Positions 14,565 through 22,693 of a stretch of 39,392 nt of DNA are shown piece after piece (the first letter of the stretch is position 1; each line of letters begins with the position of its first letter). A program made the translations under genes and the position numbers. The notes below the pieces were generated by a model. It saw nothing but the letters and a program-made list of their open reading frames with translations. It was not told the origin of the DNA and did no database searches. This DNA comes from an uncultured Oscillospiraceae bacterium. Lineage in GTDB: Bacteria > Bacillota > Clostridia > Oscillospirales > Oscillospiraceae. The stretch is taken from positions 1-39,392 of the forward strand of contig CABVDR010000020.1 of the NCBI GenBank assembly GCA_902497145.1, read 5' to 3'.

Positions 14565-17500
14565 ATGGAAAGAATTTATTTTGTTCCACAAAGCCGACTG
14601 CTCACTCCTCCAGAGGGGTATTACCTGGACTGTCTGGTTGCGACCACCATGTCGCTGGATATTCAGGCTGTGATTCCGACCCTTTTACAGGCGGATCTGC
14701 CTGAAAGGAAAAAGTTTTCCACAAATGAGGCCGCCGCACGCTTGGCTTATCTGGCAGAGCAAAAGCGCTGTATGATCTTTTATGATGGAAAAAAGGGCTG
14801 TTGCTGTGACAACAGGATCGATAGCCGACTTGTAAAAGCAGTATTGAATATGTGTCATCCGGTATATTGCCGGAGTGTGTTCCATCCAAAGATTATCCTG
14901 GCAGGATTTCGGAGAAAGGCTGATGGCAATTGTCGCTATCGCTTGCAGGTTTCCAGCAAAAATCTCACGGCTTCCAATGTTTTCGAAGTGTGTATGCAGT
15001 TGGAAACGGAACCATGCGGCGGACAACAAACCGTCAATCACAATATATCGCAGTTCCTTTCCTTCCTTAGAAAGCACCATGACAGTGAACTGCTGGACAG
15101 AGCGATAGAAGAACTGAAAACGCTTCGTTTTACTGCCGATCAAGCAGAAGACGTGGAAGTAACATTTTCTGGTTTTGAATTGCAGAAAACACAGGAAACG
15201 CTGCTGGAGGCTTTGGGAAAAGACCTGAATCACGTGCCGGAAGGAAAGAATTTTCTGATTTTGTCCCCGGATTATGAGACATCCAGTGACATGTTAAAGG
15301 GTTTCCCGGTATATGCGCCCGTAAATATTAGCACCCATGCAAAACTTTATTGTGACCTGACCGAGAAAACTATTTGGATTGGATCTTCCAACCTTTCACT
15401 TGGCGGAATGCGAAACAACCTGGAATGTCTGGTGAAATTCAGGCCTAATGCGGAAGGTCCATTTCCCGTTTCCAAAGATGGAGAGGATGCCGTTGTCTTT
15501 GACCAGAAGTGCTGCCGGATAACGGAGAGCAGGCTGCCAGAGGAACAGTACGGAGCAGAAGATGCGCTGAATGAATTTATTCAAACCCATAAATTCTCAA
15601 TGCATGAGAGCCGTTCTCACAGCCATAAATTTCAGGCTCACATTTATATCCAGCAGATTGAAACATACGCGGAACAGATTTGCCCGGAATTCCTTCCCTA
15701 CGGAATATCAGAAACAAAGTCCAGTGTGCATCAAGACGCTGATGAAAGCAAATGGATCAGGTACAGGCCCGATCAGCAGAAATACCAGGTTACCGGCAAG
15801 ACGGACGACCGGCCTTGCCTTGGCCTTCTGCGAATACAGTATGGCGGTGTGGAACGACTGGTTACGGCAGAGCTTGTGGATAAAAAATGCCGCCCAATAG
15901 ATGACGTGAATGTTACGGACGACATCTTGTCCCAGGTGTGCAAAGACTTTTTCCAAGCAGACTGGTTCACAAGGTTGAATCACAAAGGAAAACGGGATCA
16001 GGCGTTTGAAGAGGCAGCCGGTATCGCCGGGATTCTTTTGAACAGCCCATCCATAAAGCGGGAGCACGCGAATATCGAGCGCAACCTGTCATACATCCGG
16101 TGGTACTATAAACATGATTGGAGTCCCGTCCATCCGCAGACACAGCCTCTGGAAGAGCGACATGCTCCCTGCCTCCCAACTGCGCCTAAATGCCATGAGG
16201 CCCAGCCGAAATTTCAGCAGGATGCCATCAGCGCGGTTTTGGACGCGTTTGCCAATAAGCGTACTCGCTATCTGGTGGCAGACGAAACCGGCCTTGGAAA
16301 GACCCATATTGCAAGAGGGGTTCTTGAACGGCTTTATGAAGCGTATACGAACCGGGAAGATTGCCCCGCTAAAGGCTGCACCGTCAAACCATTTGTGGTC
16401 TACTATTTTGGATCCAATGTGTATCTGCTGGAAAATACCATGCAAAAACTGACCCAGGGGAGCAAGAAAGATTACGCGCGTTTCCCCTCTATTGACCGTC
16501 TGGGGATGCTCTATCCCAGTGTGTTACTGGGGAAAGTGAAATTGGATTCTAAGAAAATCAACCTGTTCAGTGCGTCAGCTAATCTTTTTGACCTTTCCAA
16601 GTCCAAAGGGAATGAAAAGGAACGAGAGCTGTACACGGACTGCGTTGGATATCTGGATAAAAAGAAAGTGACCATCACCAGCGCCAATATAGAAGAATAC
16701 CGGAATATGTATACCGAAATGGCTATGAAGGGCTTTCGAGTAAAATATATCCAGAAAGAGGATGTAACTGTACATATCAAACCCAGTCTAATCATCGTGG
16801 ATGAATTTCACAGGTACAGCCAGACGCTGCGCGATGCCTTGGGCAAATATCAGCAAAAATACAACATCCCCATGCTAATGCTGTCAGCAACTCCCTATGT
16901 CATGTATTCCCGGGATTTTGAGGTGGATCAGGAGGCAACGGAAAATGAGAATAACAAGGAGAAGAACGGATTTGAGTCCTTCGAGGGTCTGCTGGATTTT
17001 CTTGCGGACGGAGATGTTGGGAAGCCGGATCTAAGGAGTATATATCAGGCCGTATGGCAACAGGCATCTCCCAATTTGCAAGGGCTTTCCTCCTTGCTGC
17101 GGGGGTATATCTGGCGCAATGAACGGGTGAACAGCGCTGAAAACAAATATCGGGATCTGCCCCAGGAAGAAGACTGGCTTTCCGGACAGTATGATAACTG
17201 CATCGACCAATGCCTTGATTTATCTGAGAAGGGACGGTATTTCTCCCTATGCCCCGGAGTACTGTCTTTTCCTGTCAAAGCGTACAGGGAGGGCATTCTG
17301 GATCCCTTAAGCGATTTGCCCCAGGAGGATCAGAAAAAGTATTTTTACAATGAGCTCAATCTGCTGAAAATGGATTTCGCAGACTGCAGTCAGTTTATGT
17401 ACGACCAAGATCAAAATCTTCGGATCGACTATGTGGAATCCTTCCTGCCGCTGCATCTCATTCAAAAATATATGGCAGATCCGGGAAAACAACACCTTTG

Positions 17501-18758
17501 GATGCCCCCCAGCCGGCGGTTATACGCTGTAAAGGGGGAACAGATTGATCCAACATTTTCAAAGCTGCTGGTTTTTTCCGGTTACAATCTCGTGCCCCGT
17601 ATGCTTTCAGCCGTATTCTCTTCTTACATTTGTCAGAAGCATGTGGAGCATCGGAAGCTGACCTTGTTTGACAAAGGAATCAGTGACAGCGACATTGAGG
17701 TGATGACAAGCGCCTACCGGCTGACCGCTGCTGAATGCCCAACAGAGCGGGAGGAGATCATTCAATCCATGATGCAGGATCCCGATGTATGTGCGTGTGC
17801 TGCAAGGCTCGGCTGGGAGCCGGAATACTGCGCCATGTACGCGCTGGGCTCACCATTGATTTGCACGTACAGGATTACCCGCGATATCACGGGCGCAAAA
17901 GCGATTGCATCCGCTTTTGACAAGTATTTCAACAGGGCCGGCATTGCGGATGTGCTGGCACAGATGGAAATCGACTCTCCGGAGAAACTCCTGTCCTACT
18001 GCATTGACCACCATTTGCAGGCAGTACTGCTAGAGTACCAGTTCTGCACAGGCCCCGACCTTTTCCAGAAAAGTCTCAAGACCGTGCTGGAGCACGAGGG
18101 ATCTGCGGTAAATGTGGCGATTCCGGATGAGGCGCTTGGTTATCAGGAGGCCAAGGTTACCTGTCACTTTTCCGAGCGATTCACCCCTGACGCTGAGGAT
18201 ACAGGTGCCTCTGGCACATCAATGCAGGGAAAGCTGCACCAGCAGGCGGTGGAGGCCTCCTTCAATTCTCCCTTCTGGCCCATGATCCTTGCAACAACAT
18301 CGGTTGGCCAGGAGGGCATTGACCTGGATCGCTACTGTTCGCGCATTATGCATTACAGTCTGCCGGCCAATCCCATGGCGTTTGAACAGCGGGACGGACG
18401 GGTGGATCGCCGACGGAGTCTTCTGGCACGCCGCACGATGGATGCACTGTATGCTGCATATTTTGGCGGTGATTCCTATCTGAATTACTGGGACTGGATT
18501 TTTTCTCAGGGAGCAGATGAGAGTGGTATGGCGCCTGACTGGATCCAGAATCCATCTGTCTCCACGTTCCGGCAAGAACGAATTATCCCCTTCTTCCCCC
18601 TTTCAAAGTTCTATAACCAGTATGAGCGGCTGCTCCGCTGGAAGAATATGTACAGAGGGAAAATGGGAGTGCCCACAGAAAAAGTGAATCTCAGCCATCA
18701 GGAATACTGCCTTAGTCTGAATTTGCTGCCAAGGCAAGTGGATAGAACTGGGGATTGA
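14565..18758 (+). CDS. Phospholipase D-type nuclease fused to SNF2/RapA-like SF2 helicase
   Basis: A 1397-residue two-part protein. Residues about 20-320 form a phospholipase D (HKD) domain with both half-sites: H107-x-K109 followed by SSKN (130-133), and H258-x-K260 with D264, followed by GSSN (273-276); in PLD nucleases the two His act in phosphodiester cleavage. The first half lacks the usual Asp. Residues about 545-1330 form a superfamily 2 translocase of SNF2/RapA type: Q-motif region QPKFQQDAI (near 548), Walker A ADETGLGKT (572-580), DEFH in motif II (746-749), SATPY in motif III (774-778), motif V TSVGQEGIDL (1245-1254) and motif VI FEQRDGRVDRR (1273-1283). The spacing from Walker A to motif II is about 165 residues, longer than normal, so there is an insertion. 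RBS GGAGG at 5-9 bases before ATG 14565. No methyltransferase nearby. Likely DNA-targeting, defence-type enzyme; this is inference from architecture. DISARM proteins (DrmC PLD, DrmA/DrmD helicases) and Mokosh carry similar domains in other arrangements. Confidence 0.85.
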   Translation: MERIYFVPQSRLLTPPEGYYLDCLVATTMSLDIQAVIPTLLQADLPERKKFSTNEAAARLAYLAEQKRCMIFYDGKKGCCCDNRIDSRLVKAVLNMCHPVYCRSVFHPKIILAGFRRKADGNCRYRLQVSSKNLTASNVFEVCMQLETEPCGGQQTVNHNISQFLSFLRKHHDSELLDRAIEELKTLRFTADQAEDVEVTFSGFELQKTQETLLEALGKDLNHVPEGKNFLILSPDYETSSDMLKGFPVYAPVNISTHAKLYCDLTEKTIWIGSSNLSLGGMRNNLECLVKFRPNAEGPFPVSKDGEDAVVFDQKCCRITESRLPEEQYGAEDALNEFIQTHKFSMHESRSHSHKFQAHIYIQQIETYAEQICPEFLPYGISETKSSVHQDADESKWIRYRPDQQKYQVTGKTDDRPCLGLLRIQYGGVERLVTAELVDKKCRPIDDVNVTDDILSQVCKDFFQADWFTRLNHKGKRDQAFEEAAGIAGILLNSPSIKREHANIERNLSYIRWYYKHDWSPVHPQTQPLEERHAPCLPTAPKCHEAQPKFQQDAISAVLDAFANKRTRYLVADETGLGKTHIARGVLERLYEAYTNREDCPAKGCTVKPFVVYYFGSNVYLLENTMQKLTQGSKKDYARFPSIDRLGMLYPSVLLGKVKLDSKKINLFSASANLFDLSKSKGNEKERELYTDCVGYLDKKKVTITSANIEEYRNMYTEMAMKGFRVKYIQKEDVTVHIKPSLIIVDEFHRYSQTLRDALGKYQQKYNIPMLMLSATPYVMYSRDFEVDQEATENENNKEKNGFESFEGLLDFLADGDVGKPDLRSIYQAVWQQASPNLQGLSSLLRGYIWRNERVNSAENKYRDLPQEEDWLSGQYDNCIDQCLDLSEKGRYFSLCPGVLSFPVKAYREGILDPLSDLPQEDQKKYFYNELNLLKMDFADCSQFMYDQDQNLRIDYVESFLPLHLIQKYMADPGKQHLWMPPSRRLYAVKGEQIDPTFSKLLVFSGYNLVPRMLSAVFSSYICQKHVEHRKLTLFDKGISDSDIEVMTSAYRLTAAECPTEREEIIQSMMQDPDVCACAARLGWEPEYCAMYALGSPLICTYRITRDITGAKAIASAFDKYFNRAGIADVLAQMEIDSPEKLLSYCIDHHLQAVLLEYQFCTGPDLFQKSLKTVLEHEGSAVNVAIPDEALGYQEAKVTCHFSERFTPDAEDTGASGTSMQGKLHQQAVEASFNSPFWPMILATTSVGQEGIDLDRYCSRIMHYSLPANPMAFEQRDGRVDRRRSLLARRTMDALYAAYFGGDSYLNYWDWIFSQGADESGMAPDWIQNPSVSTFRQERIIPFFPLSKFYNQYERLLRWKNMYRGKMGVPTEKVNLSHQEYCLSLNLLPRQVDRTGD

Positions 18759-18812
18759 GACGTTCTTGTTTTTCCGGCCTGCTCTCTCATTTTGAAAAAT
18801 TGCATATCTACC

Positions 18813-18839
18813 CACCCGGCCGCATATGCTATCTCCGGG
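18813..18839 (+). other. hairpin between the helicase gene and tspO
   Basis: CACCCGG/CCGGGTG inverted repeat around a 13-base loop, without a T run. It lies over the tspO ribosome binding site (GGGTGA at 18837-18842) and could occlude it; a role as terminator is unlikely. Confidence 0.4.
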
Positions 18840-18848
18840 TGATTGGCT

Positions 18849-19319
18849 ATGAAACACACATGGAAAATCTACGCCGCCTGGATCCTTCTTTCTGAGGCGG
18901 TGGGTGGCCTGTCCGGCTGGCTGACCCGAGACGGGGCCAAACTATACAGTGAGAGCATCATCCAGCCTCCGCTCTCGCCCCCTGCCATCGTCTTTCCCAT
19001 CGTCTGGGGCATTTTGTTTGCCCTGATGGGCATTGGGGCCGCCAGAGTTTTTCTATCTCACGACTCTCAGGCCCGTACGGCCGGGCTGCGGATCTTCCTG
19101 GTCCAACTGGCTTTCAATTTTTTCTGGAGCATCATCTTCTTCAATTTTCAGGCCTTTGGTCTGGCGCTGGTGTGGCTGCTCATTTTGTGGGGACTGATCC
19201 TGTGGATGCTCCTCACCTTCCGCAAGGTGGATTCCCTGTCTTTCTGGCTCCAAATTCCCTATCTGCTGTGGGTAACCTTCGCCGCCTATCTGAATGCCGG
19301 CGTTTGGCTTCTGAATTAA
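18849..19319 (+). CDS. tspO: TspO/MBR-family membrane protein
   Basis: Five-helix membrane protein of 156 residues that binds tetrapyrroles in characterised relatives. Diagnostic features are PPLSPPAIVFPIVWGILFALMG near residues 39-60, AFNFFWSIIFF near 90-100 and the C-terminal LNAGVWLLN. ATG 18849 (GGGTGA 6 bases upstream) is used rather than the TTG at 18843. No co-transcribed gene follows. Physiological ligand here is unknown. Confidence 0.92.
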   Translation: MKHTWKIYAAWILLSEAVGGLSGWLTRDGAKLYSESIIQPPLSPPAIVFPIVWGILFALMGIGAARVFLSHDSQARTAGLRIFLVQLAFNFFWSIIFFNFQAFGLALVWLLILWGLILWMLLTFRKVDSLSFWLQIPYLLWVTFAAYLNAGVWLLN

Positions 19320-19322
19320 ACC

Positions 19323-19355
19323 AAGAGCCCGGCAGGCAATGCCTGCCGGGCTCTT
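19323..19355. terminator. shared terminator-like hairpin of tspO and hcp
   Basis: Fifteen-base-pair perfect stem AAGAGCCCGGCAGGC/GCCTGCCGGGCTCTT with an AAT loop, between convergent genes. T runs are weak on both sides. Confidence 0.7.
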
Positions 19356-19376
19356 ATCATACAATTTATAAGGATT

Positions 19377-21017
19377 TCAGCGATTCTCTCCGAAAAACAG
19401 AGCCATATCCTCCTCCACAGTACCGATGCCGGCGATACCGAAATTGTCCACCAACACCTTGGCCACGTTGGGGCTGAGGAAGGCTGGCAGGGTGGGACCC
19501 AGGTGGATGTTCTTCACCCCCAGGTACAGCAGGGCCAGCAGCACGATGACCGCCTTCTGCTCATACCAGGCGATATTGTAGATAATGGGCAACTGGTTGA
19601 TGTCCTCCAGTCCAAAGACCTCCTTGAGCTTCAGGGCGATGACCGCCAGGGAGTAGGAGTCGTTGCACTGGCCGGCATCCAGCACACGGGGAATGCCGCC
19701 GATGTCCCCCAGATCCAGCTTGTTGTACTTATACTTGGCGCAGCCTGCGGTGAGGATCACCGCATTCTGGGGCAGTGCCTTGGCAAACTCAGTATAATAC
19801 TCCCGGCTCTTGGCACGTCCGTCACAGCCCGCCATGACCACAAACTTCTTAATGGCCCCGGACTGTACCGCCTCCACGATCTTGTCGGCCAAGGCCAGCA
19901 CCTGGGCGTGGGCAAAGCCGCCCACGATCTCACCTCGCTCAATCTCCTGGGGAGGGGCGCACTTCTTGGCGTGCTCAATGAGGGCGGAGAAGTCCTTCTC
20001 CTCCCCAATGCCGCCGGGGATGTGCTTGCAGCCGGGGTAGCCCGCCGCACCGGTGGTGTACAGCCGGTCCTTGTAGCTGTCCTTGGGGGGCACAATGCAG
20101 TTGGTGGTCATGAGGATAGGGCCATTGAAAGTCTCAAACTCCTCCTTCTGCTTCCACCAGGCGTTGCCGTAGTTGCCCACAAAGTTGGGATACTTCTGAA
20201 AAGCGGGATAGTAGTGGGCAGGGAGCATTTCGCTGTGGGTGTACACGTCCACTCCGGTCCCCTGGGTCTGCTCCAGCAGCATCTCCAGATCCCGCAGGTC
20301 GTGGCCGGAGACCAGGATGCCGGGGTTCTTGCCCACGCCGATGGACACCTTGGTAATCTGGGGGTTGCCGTAGGCCTGGGTATTGGCCTTATCCAGCAGA
20401 GCCATGCCCTGCACGCCGTACTTGCCGGTCTCCAGGGTGAGGGCCACCAGGTCGTCGGCGGTGAGGCTGTCATCCAGGGTCGCGGCCAGAGCCTTTTGGA
20501 GGAAGGCATCCACCTCGCCGTCATCCTGAAGGAGGGCGTTGGCGTGCTTGGAGTAGGCGGACAGGCCCTTCAGCCCGTAGGTGATCAGTTCCCGCAGGGA
20601 GCGGATGTCCTCATTCTCGGTGGACAGCACACCCACCTGGGCGGCCTTGGCCTCCCAGTCGCCGGAACCGTCCCACAGAGCGGCCTGGGGCAGCTGATTC
20701 TTCTGCTTCAACCGGGCCAGCAGCTTCTCCTTTACCGCCAGGGTGTCCCGGATGCGGGCCTCGATGGCCTCCTTATCAAAGTTTGCGTTGGTGATGGTGG
20801 TAAACAGATTCAGGGTAATCAGATGGTTGATCTCCCCCTCTACCGCCTCTCCCTGGGCACGCAGTGCAGTGGTCACGGCAGACAGGCCCTTGGTCACATA
20901 GACCAGCAGATCCTGCATGGCCGCCACGTCTGGCTGCTTGCCGCATACACCCACCCGGGTGCAGCCTTTGCAGCCGGCAGTCTCCTGGCACTGATAACAA
21001 AACATTTGGTTCTGCAT
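19377..21017 (-). CDS. hcp: Hydroxylamine reductase / hybrid cluster protein
   Basis: Anaerobic iron-sulfur enzyme with a [4Fe-4S] and a hybrid Fe-S-O cluster; family members reduce hydroxylamine and, in better-studied cases, nitric oxide. The 546-residue protein has the N-terminal cluster motif C7-x2-C10-x8-C19-x5-C25 (FCYQCQETAGCKGC then GVCGK), and C-terminal cluster ligand regions such as GYPGCKHIPGGIGE, AGCDGRAKSREYY and DAGQCNDSYS. The frame opens at 21086, but ATG 21017 gives the standard N-terminus and follows AGGAGGAACGAAC. Divergent from a Crp/Fnr gene that probably controls it. Confidence 0.96.
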   Translation of the reverse strand: MQNQMFCYQCQETAGCKGCTRVGVCGKQPDVAAMQDLLVYVTKGLSAVTTALRAQGEAVEGEINHLITLNLFTTITNANFDKEAIEARIRDTLAVKEKLLARLKQKNQLPQAALWDGSGDWEAKAAQVGVLSTENEDIRSLRELITYGLKGLSAYSKHANALLQDDGEVDAFLQKALAATLDDSLTADDLVALTLETGKYGVQGMALLDKANTQAYGNPQITKVSIGVGKNPGILVSGHDLRDLEMLLEQTQGTGVDVYTHSEMLPAHYYPAFQKYPNFVGNYGNAWWKQKEEFETFNGPILMTTNCIVPPKDSYKDRLYTTGAAGYPGCKHIPGGIGEEKDFSALIEHAKKCAPPQEIERGEIVGGFAHAQVLALADKIVEAVQSGAIKKFVVMAGCDGRAKSREYYTEFAKALPQNAVILTAGCAKYKYNKLDLGDIGGIPRVLDAGQCNDSYSLAVIALKLKEVFGLEDINQLPIIYNIAWYEQKAVIVLLALLYLGVKNIHLGPTLPAFLSPNVAKVLVDNFGIAGIGTVEEDMALFFGENR

Positions 21018-21070
21018 GTTCGTTCCTCCTGAATTTGGTTCTCTTCGGCACAATATGCCGTTGGATAGGC

Positions 21071-21099
21071 TTGACTTTCGGAACATACTATACTAAATT
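21071..21099 (+). promoter_or_regulatory. possible promoter of the Crp/Fnr-family gene
   Basis: TTGACT (21071-21076), 17-base spacer, TAAATT (21094-21099). The -10 overlaps the palindrome at 21096-21112, which would allow autoregulation. Confidence 0.4.
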
Positions 21100-21112
21100 G
21101 TTTCTAACAATT
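21096..21112. promoter_or_regulatory. palindromic operator candidate between hcp and crp-like gene
   Basis: Perfect 17-base inverted repeat AATTGTT-TCT-AACAATT. A second, shorter repeat AACAA-TTCCG-TTGTT overlaps its right arm (21106-21120). Size and symmetry suit a Crp/Fnr-family dimer, and the site lies in the 126-base divergent promoter region. Confidence 0.6.
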
Positions 21113-21143
21113 CCGTTGTTATACCAACCAAAGGAGGGCCTTC

Positions 21144-21803
21144 ATGAATTTTCTTTTTCTCACTGAAACCCCGCTGTTTCGGGGAATCACTGCACAGGAG
21201 CTGGAGGACATGCTGGCCTGCCTGGGGACGGATGTGCGCAGCTACGAGAAGGGACAGATGATCTACCGCACCGGGGATGTAATTACCTCCCTGGGGGTAG
21301 TCCTGTCTGGCAGTGTGCTCATCGAAAACGACGACATCTGGGGCAATACCACCGTGCTGGACTGTGTGGGACCAGGACAAATTTTTGCGGAAACCTACGC
21401 TTGCACCCCCGACGAGCCTCTGATGGTCAACGTGGTAGCCGCCGAGCCAGCCCAAATCCTTTTTCTTAATGTAGGCCGGGTGCTCCATACCTGTTCCAAC
21501 GCCTGCGGCCACCACACCGCCCTGATCCACAACCTGCTTACCCTCTCCGCACAGAAGAACCTGAACCTGTCCCGAAAAATCTTTCACACCTCCCCCAAGA
21601 GTATCCGGGGCCGCCTGCTGTCCTACCTGTCCTATCAATCCATGCGAAGCGGCAGTTCTACCTTTACTATCCCCTTCAACCGCCAGCAGCTGGCCGACTA
21701 CCTCAATGTGGACCGCAGCGCCCTGTCCAATGAACTAAGCAAGATGCAGCGGGACGGGCTCATTCAGGTGGAGCGAAACCACTTTACGCTGCTGGGCGTC
21801 TGA
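21144..21803 (+). CDS. Crp/Fnr-family transcriptional regulator (HcpR-like by context)
   Basis: The 219-residue protein has an N-terminal cyclic-nucleotide-type beta-barrel domain (about 8-125, with YEKGQMIYRTGDVITSLGVVLSGSV), a dimerisation helix, and a C-terminal winged helix (about 150-217) with recognition helix FNRQQLADYLNVDRSALSNELSKMQRDGLI. It lacks the N-terminal cysteine cluster of Fnr. Adjacent and divergent from hcp, as HcpR-type nitrosative-stress regulators often are. ATG 21144 follows AAAGGAGGG. Confidence 0.9.
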   Translation: MNFLFLTETPLFRGITAQELEDMLACLGTDVRSYEKGQMIYRTGDVITSLGVVLSGSVLIENDDIWGNTTVLDCVGPGQIFAETYACTPDEPLMVNVVAAEPAQILFLNVGRVLHTCSNACGHHTALIHNLLTLSAQKNLNLSRKIFHTSPKSIRGRLLSYLSYQSMRSGSSTFTIPFNRQQLADYLNVDRSALSNELSKMQRDGLIQVERNHFTLLGV

Positions 21804-21812
21804 ACGCAAAGC

Positions 21813-21841
21813 AAAAGGACATCCTCCCGGATGCCCTTTTT
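21813..21841 (+). terminator. terminator of the Crp/Fnr-family gene
   Basis: Stem AAAAGGACATCC/GGATGCCCTTTT with one A-C mismatch and a TCCC loop, ending in a T-rich run. Confidence 0.8.
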
Positions 21842-21880
21842 CCTTATTTTCTGTTTCTATGCTGCCCTTCCGTGGCAAAC

Positions 21881-21912
21881 AAAAAAGACACGCTTCTCAG
21901 CGTGTCTTTTTT
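21881..21912. terminator. bidirectional terminator after tRNA-Leu
   Basis: Perfect stem GACACGC/GCGTGTC (21887-21893 and 21900-21906) flanked by A6 and T6, immediately past the CCA end of the minus-strand tRNA. Confidence 0.88.
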
Positions 21913-21913
21913 G

Positions 21914-22000
21914 TGGTGCGCGAGGCGGGAGTCGAACCCGCACGCCCTTGCGAGCACTGGCACCTGAAGCCAGCGAGTCTACCAATTCCACCACTCGCGC
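21914..22000 (-). tRNA. tRNA-Leu (CAG anticodon)
   Basis: Complete 87-base class II tRNA on the minus strand, with acceptor GCGCGAG/CTCGCGC, the anticodon stem CTGGC/GCCAG around loop TTCAGGT (anticodon at plus 21964-21966), a long variable arm typical of Leu, T loop GTTCGAC, discriminator A and an encoded CCA end. Confidence 0.97.
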
Positions 22001-22037
22001 GTGGGCTGGAACTGCACTTTTGTTCAGCGCATGAGAT

Positions 22038-22066
22038 ATGTTATCACATCATCCCCACTCTGTCAA
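22038..22066 (-). promoter_or_regulatory. promoter of tRNA-Leu
   Basis: On the minus strand TTGACA (plus 22061-22066), 17-base spacer, TAACAT (plus 22038-22043). The -35 is preceded by the same AAAAAAGTG sequence as in the tRNA-Gln promoter. Confidence 0.8.
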
Positions 22067-22314
22067 CACTTTTTTCTGTTTCCCGACCGTTTTTTCTTCT
22101 TCCCCTATTCTACCTTTTAAAATAATAAAACAAAGATTACCTCCGATCCCATGCTGCGCACTCATCTGACTTTTCCACTTCTTCATTCCATTTTTCCCGT
22201 TCTATACATTCCATTTTGTTCTGATTCTGGACTTTCTATGACTTTTTCGACCTATTTCGCAAAGAGAAGTCAAAAACATCTTTCCAAAAAACTCCTGTTT
22301 GTTGAAATTCTACA

Positions 22315-22343
22315 TTGACTTTTCGGCTGATCCCGGGTACAAT
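22315..22343 (+). promoter_or_regulatory. promoter of the fatty acid synthesis operon
   Basis: TTGACT (22315-22320), 17-base spacer, TACAAT (22338-22343), placing the start near 22350. Confidence 0.8.
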
Positions 22344-22349
22344 ACGCTC

Positions 22350-22385
22350 AAATATTTTAATTAAATTTTTTTAACTAAAATATTT
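22350..22385. promoter_or_regulatory. long AT-rich inverted repeat, operator candidate of the fab operon
   Basis: Two 15-base arms (22350-22364 and 22371-22385) are complementary with a single mismatch around ATTTTT; each arm contains ATATTTTA. The repeat begins at the predicted transcription start, where a bound repressor would block initiation. FabT-type MarR regulators bind AT-rich palindromes in fab promoters, and a MarR gene ends this gene cluster. Confidence 0.6.
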
Positions 22386-22419
22386 TAAGTGAAATTGAAT
22401 CATTGAGAGGAGAATTCCC

Positions 22420-22665
22420 ATGTTTGAGAAAGTGCGTGACATTATTGTTGATACCCTGAGCTGCGAGATGGACGAGGTTACCATGGAGGCCAGCCTGGCT
22501 GACGATCTGGGCGCCGACTCCCTGGACGCTGTGGAGCTGAACATCGCTCTGGAGGAGCAGCTGGGTCTGTCCATCGCGGACGAGGACCGTCCCAACATGA
22601 AGACCGTGGGCGACATCGTGCGTTACCTGGAGGCCCTGGAGGGTACCAAGGACAACCACATCTAA
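22420..22665 (+). CDS. acpP: Acyl carrier protein
   Basis: Small acidic four-helix carrier (81 residues) of the growing fatty acyl chain. The phosphopantetheine site is S34 in LGADSLDAVEL. ATG 22420 is preceded by GAGAGGAGAA. First gene of the acc/fab operon. Confidence 0.97.
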   Translation: MFEKVRDIIVDTLSCEMDEVTMEASLADDLGADSLDAVELNIALEEQLGLSIADEDRPNMKTVGDIVRYLEALEGTKDNHI

Positions 22666-22693
22666 TCGTCTGACTGTTAAGGGGTGAACTTCC

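Larger units (their letters stand above)
22001..22419. other. intergenic region with tRNA-Leu and acpP promoters
   Basis: Holds the minus-strand tRNA-Leu promoter (22038-22066), the plus-strand acpP promoter (22315-22343) and the long inverted repeat at 22350-22385. The AT-rich 22067-22314 in between shows no gene or hairpin that I can support. Confidence 0.6.

Noticed and set aside
13593..18848. Flanking direct repeats, integrase or transposase that would mark the nuclease-helicase operon as a mobile element
   Set aside because: I compared the left (13593-14052) and right (18759-18848) borders by eye and saw no shared repeat, and no recombinase gene is present.
19503..21032. 509-residue open frame on the plus strand, antisense to hcp
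   Set aside because: Shadow frame rich in Gly, Leu, Gln and Val with no domain; hcp on the other strand has all cluster ligands.
22350..22385. Inverted repeat before acpP as a rho-independent terminator
   Set aside because: The arms are almost pure A/T, so the hairpin would be weak, and it lies at the transcription start of an operon; an operator is more likely.
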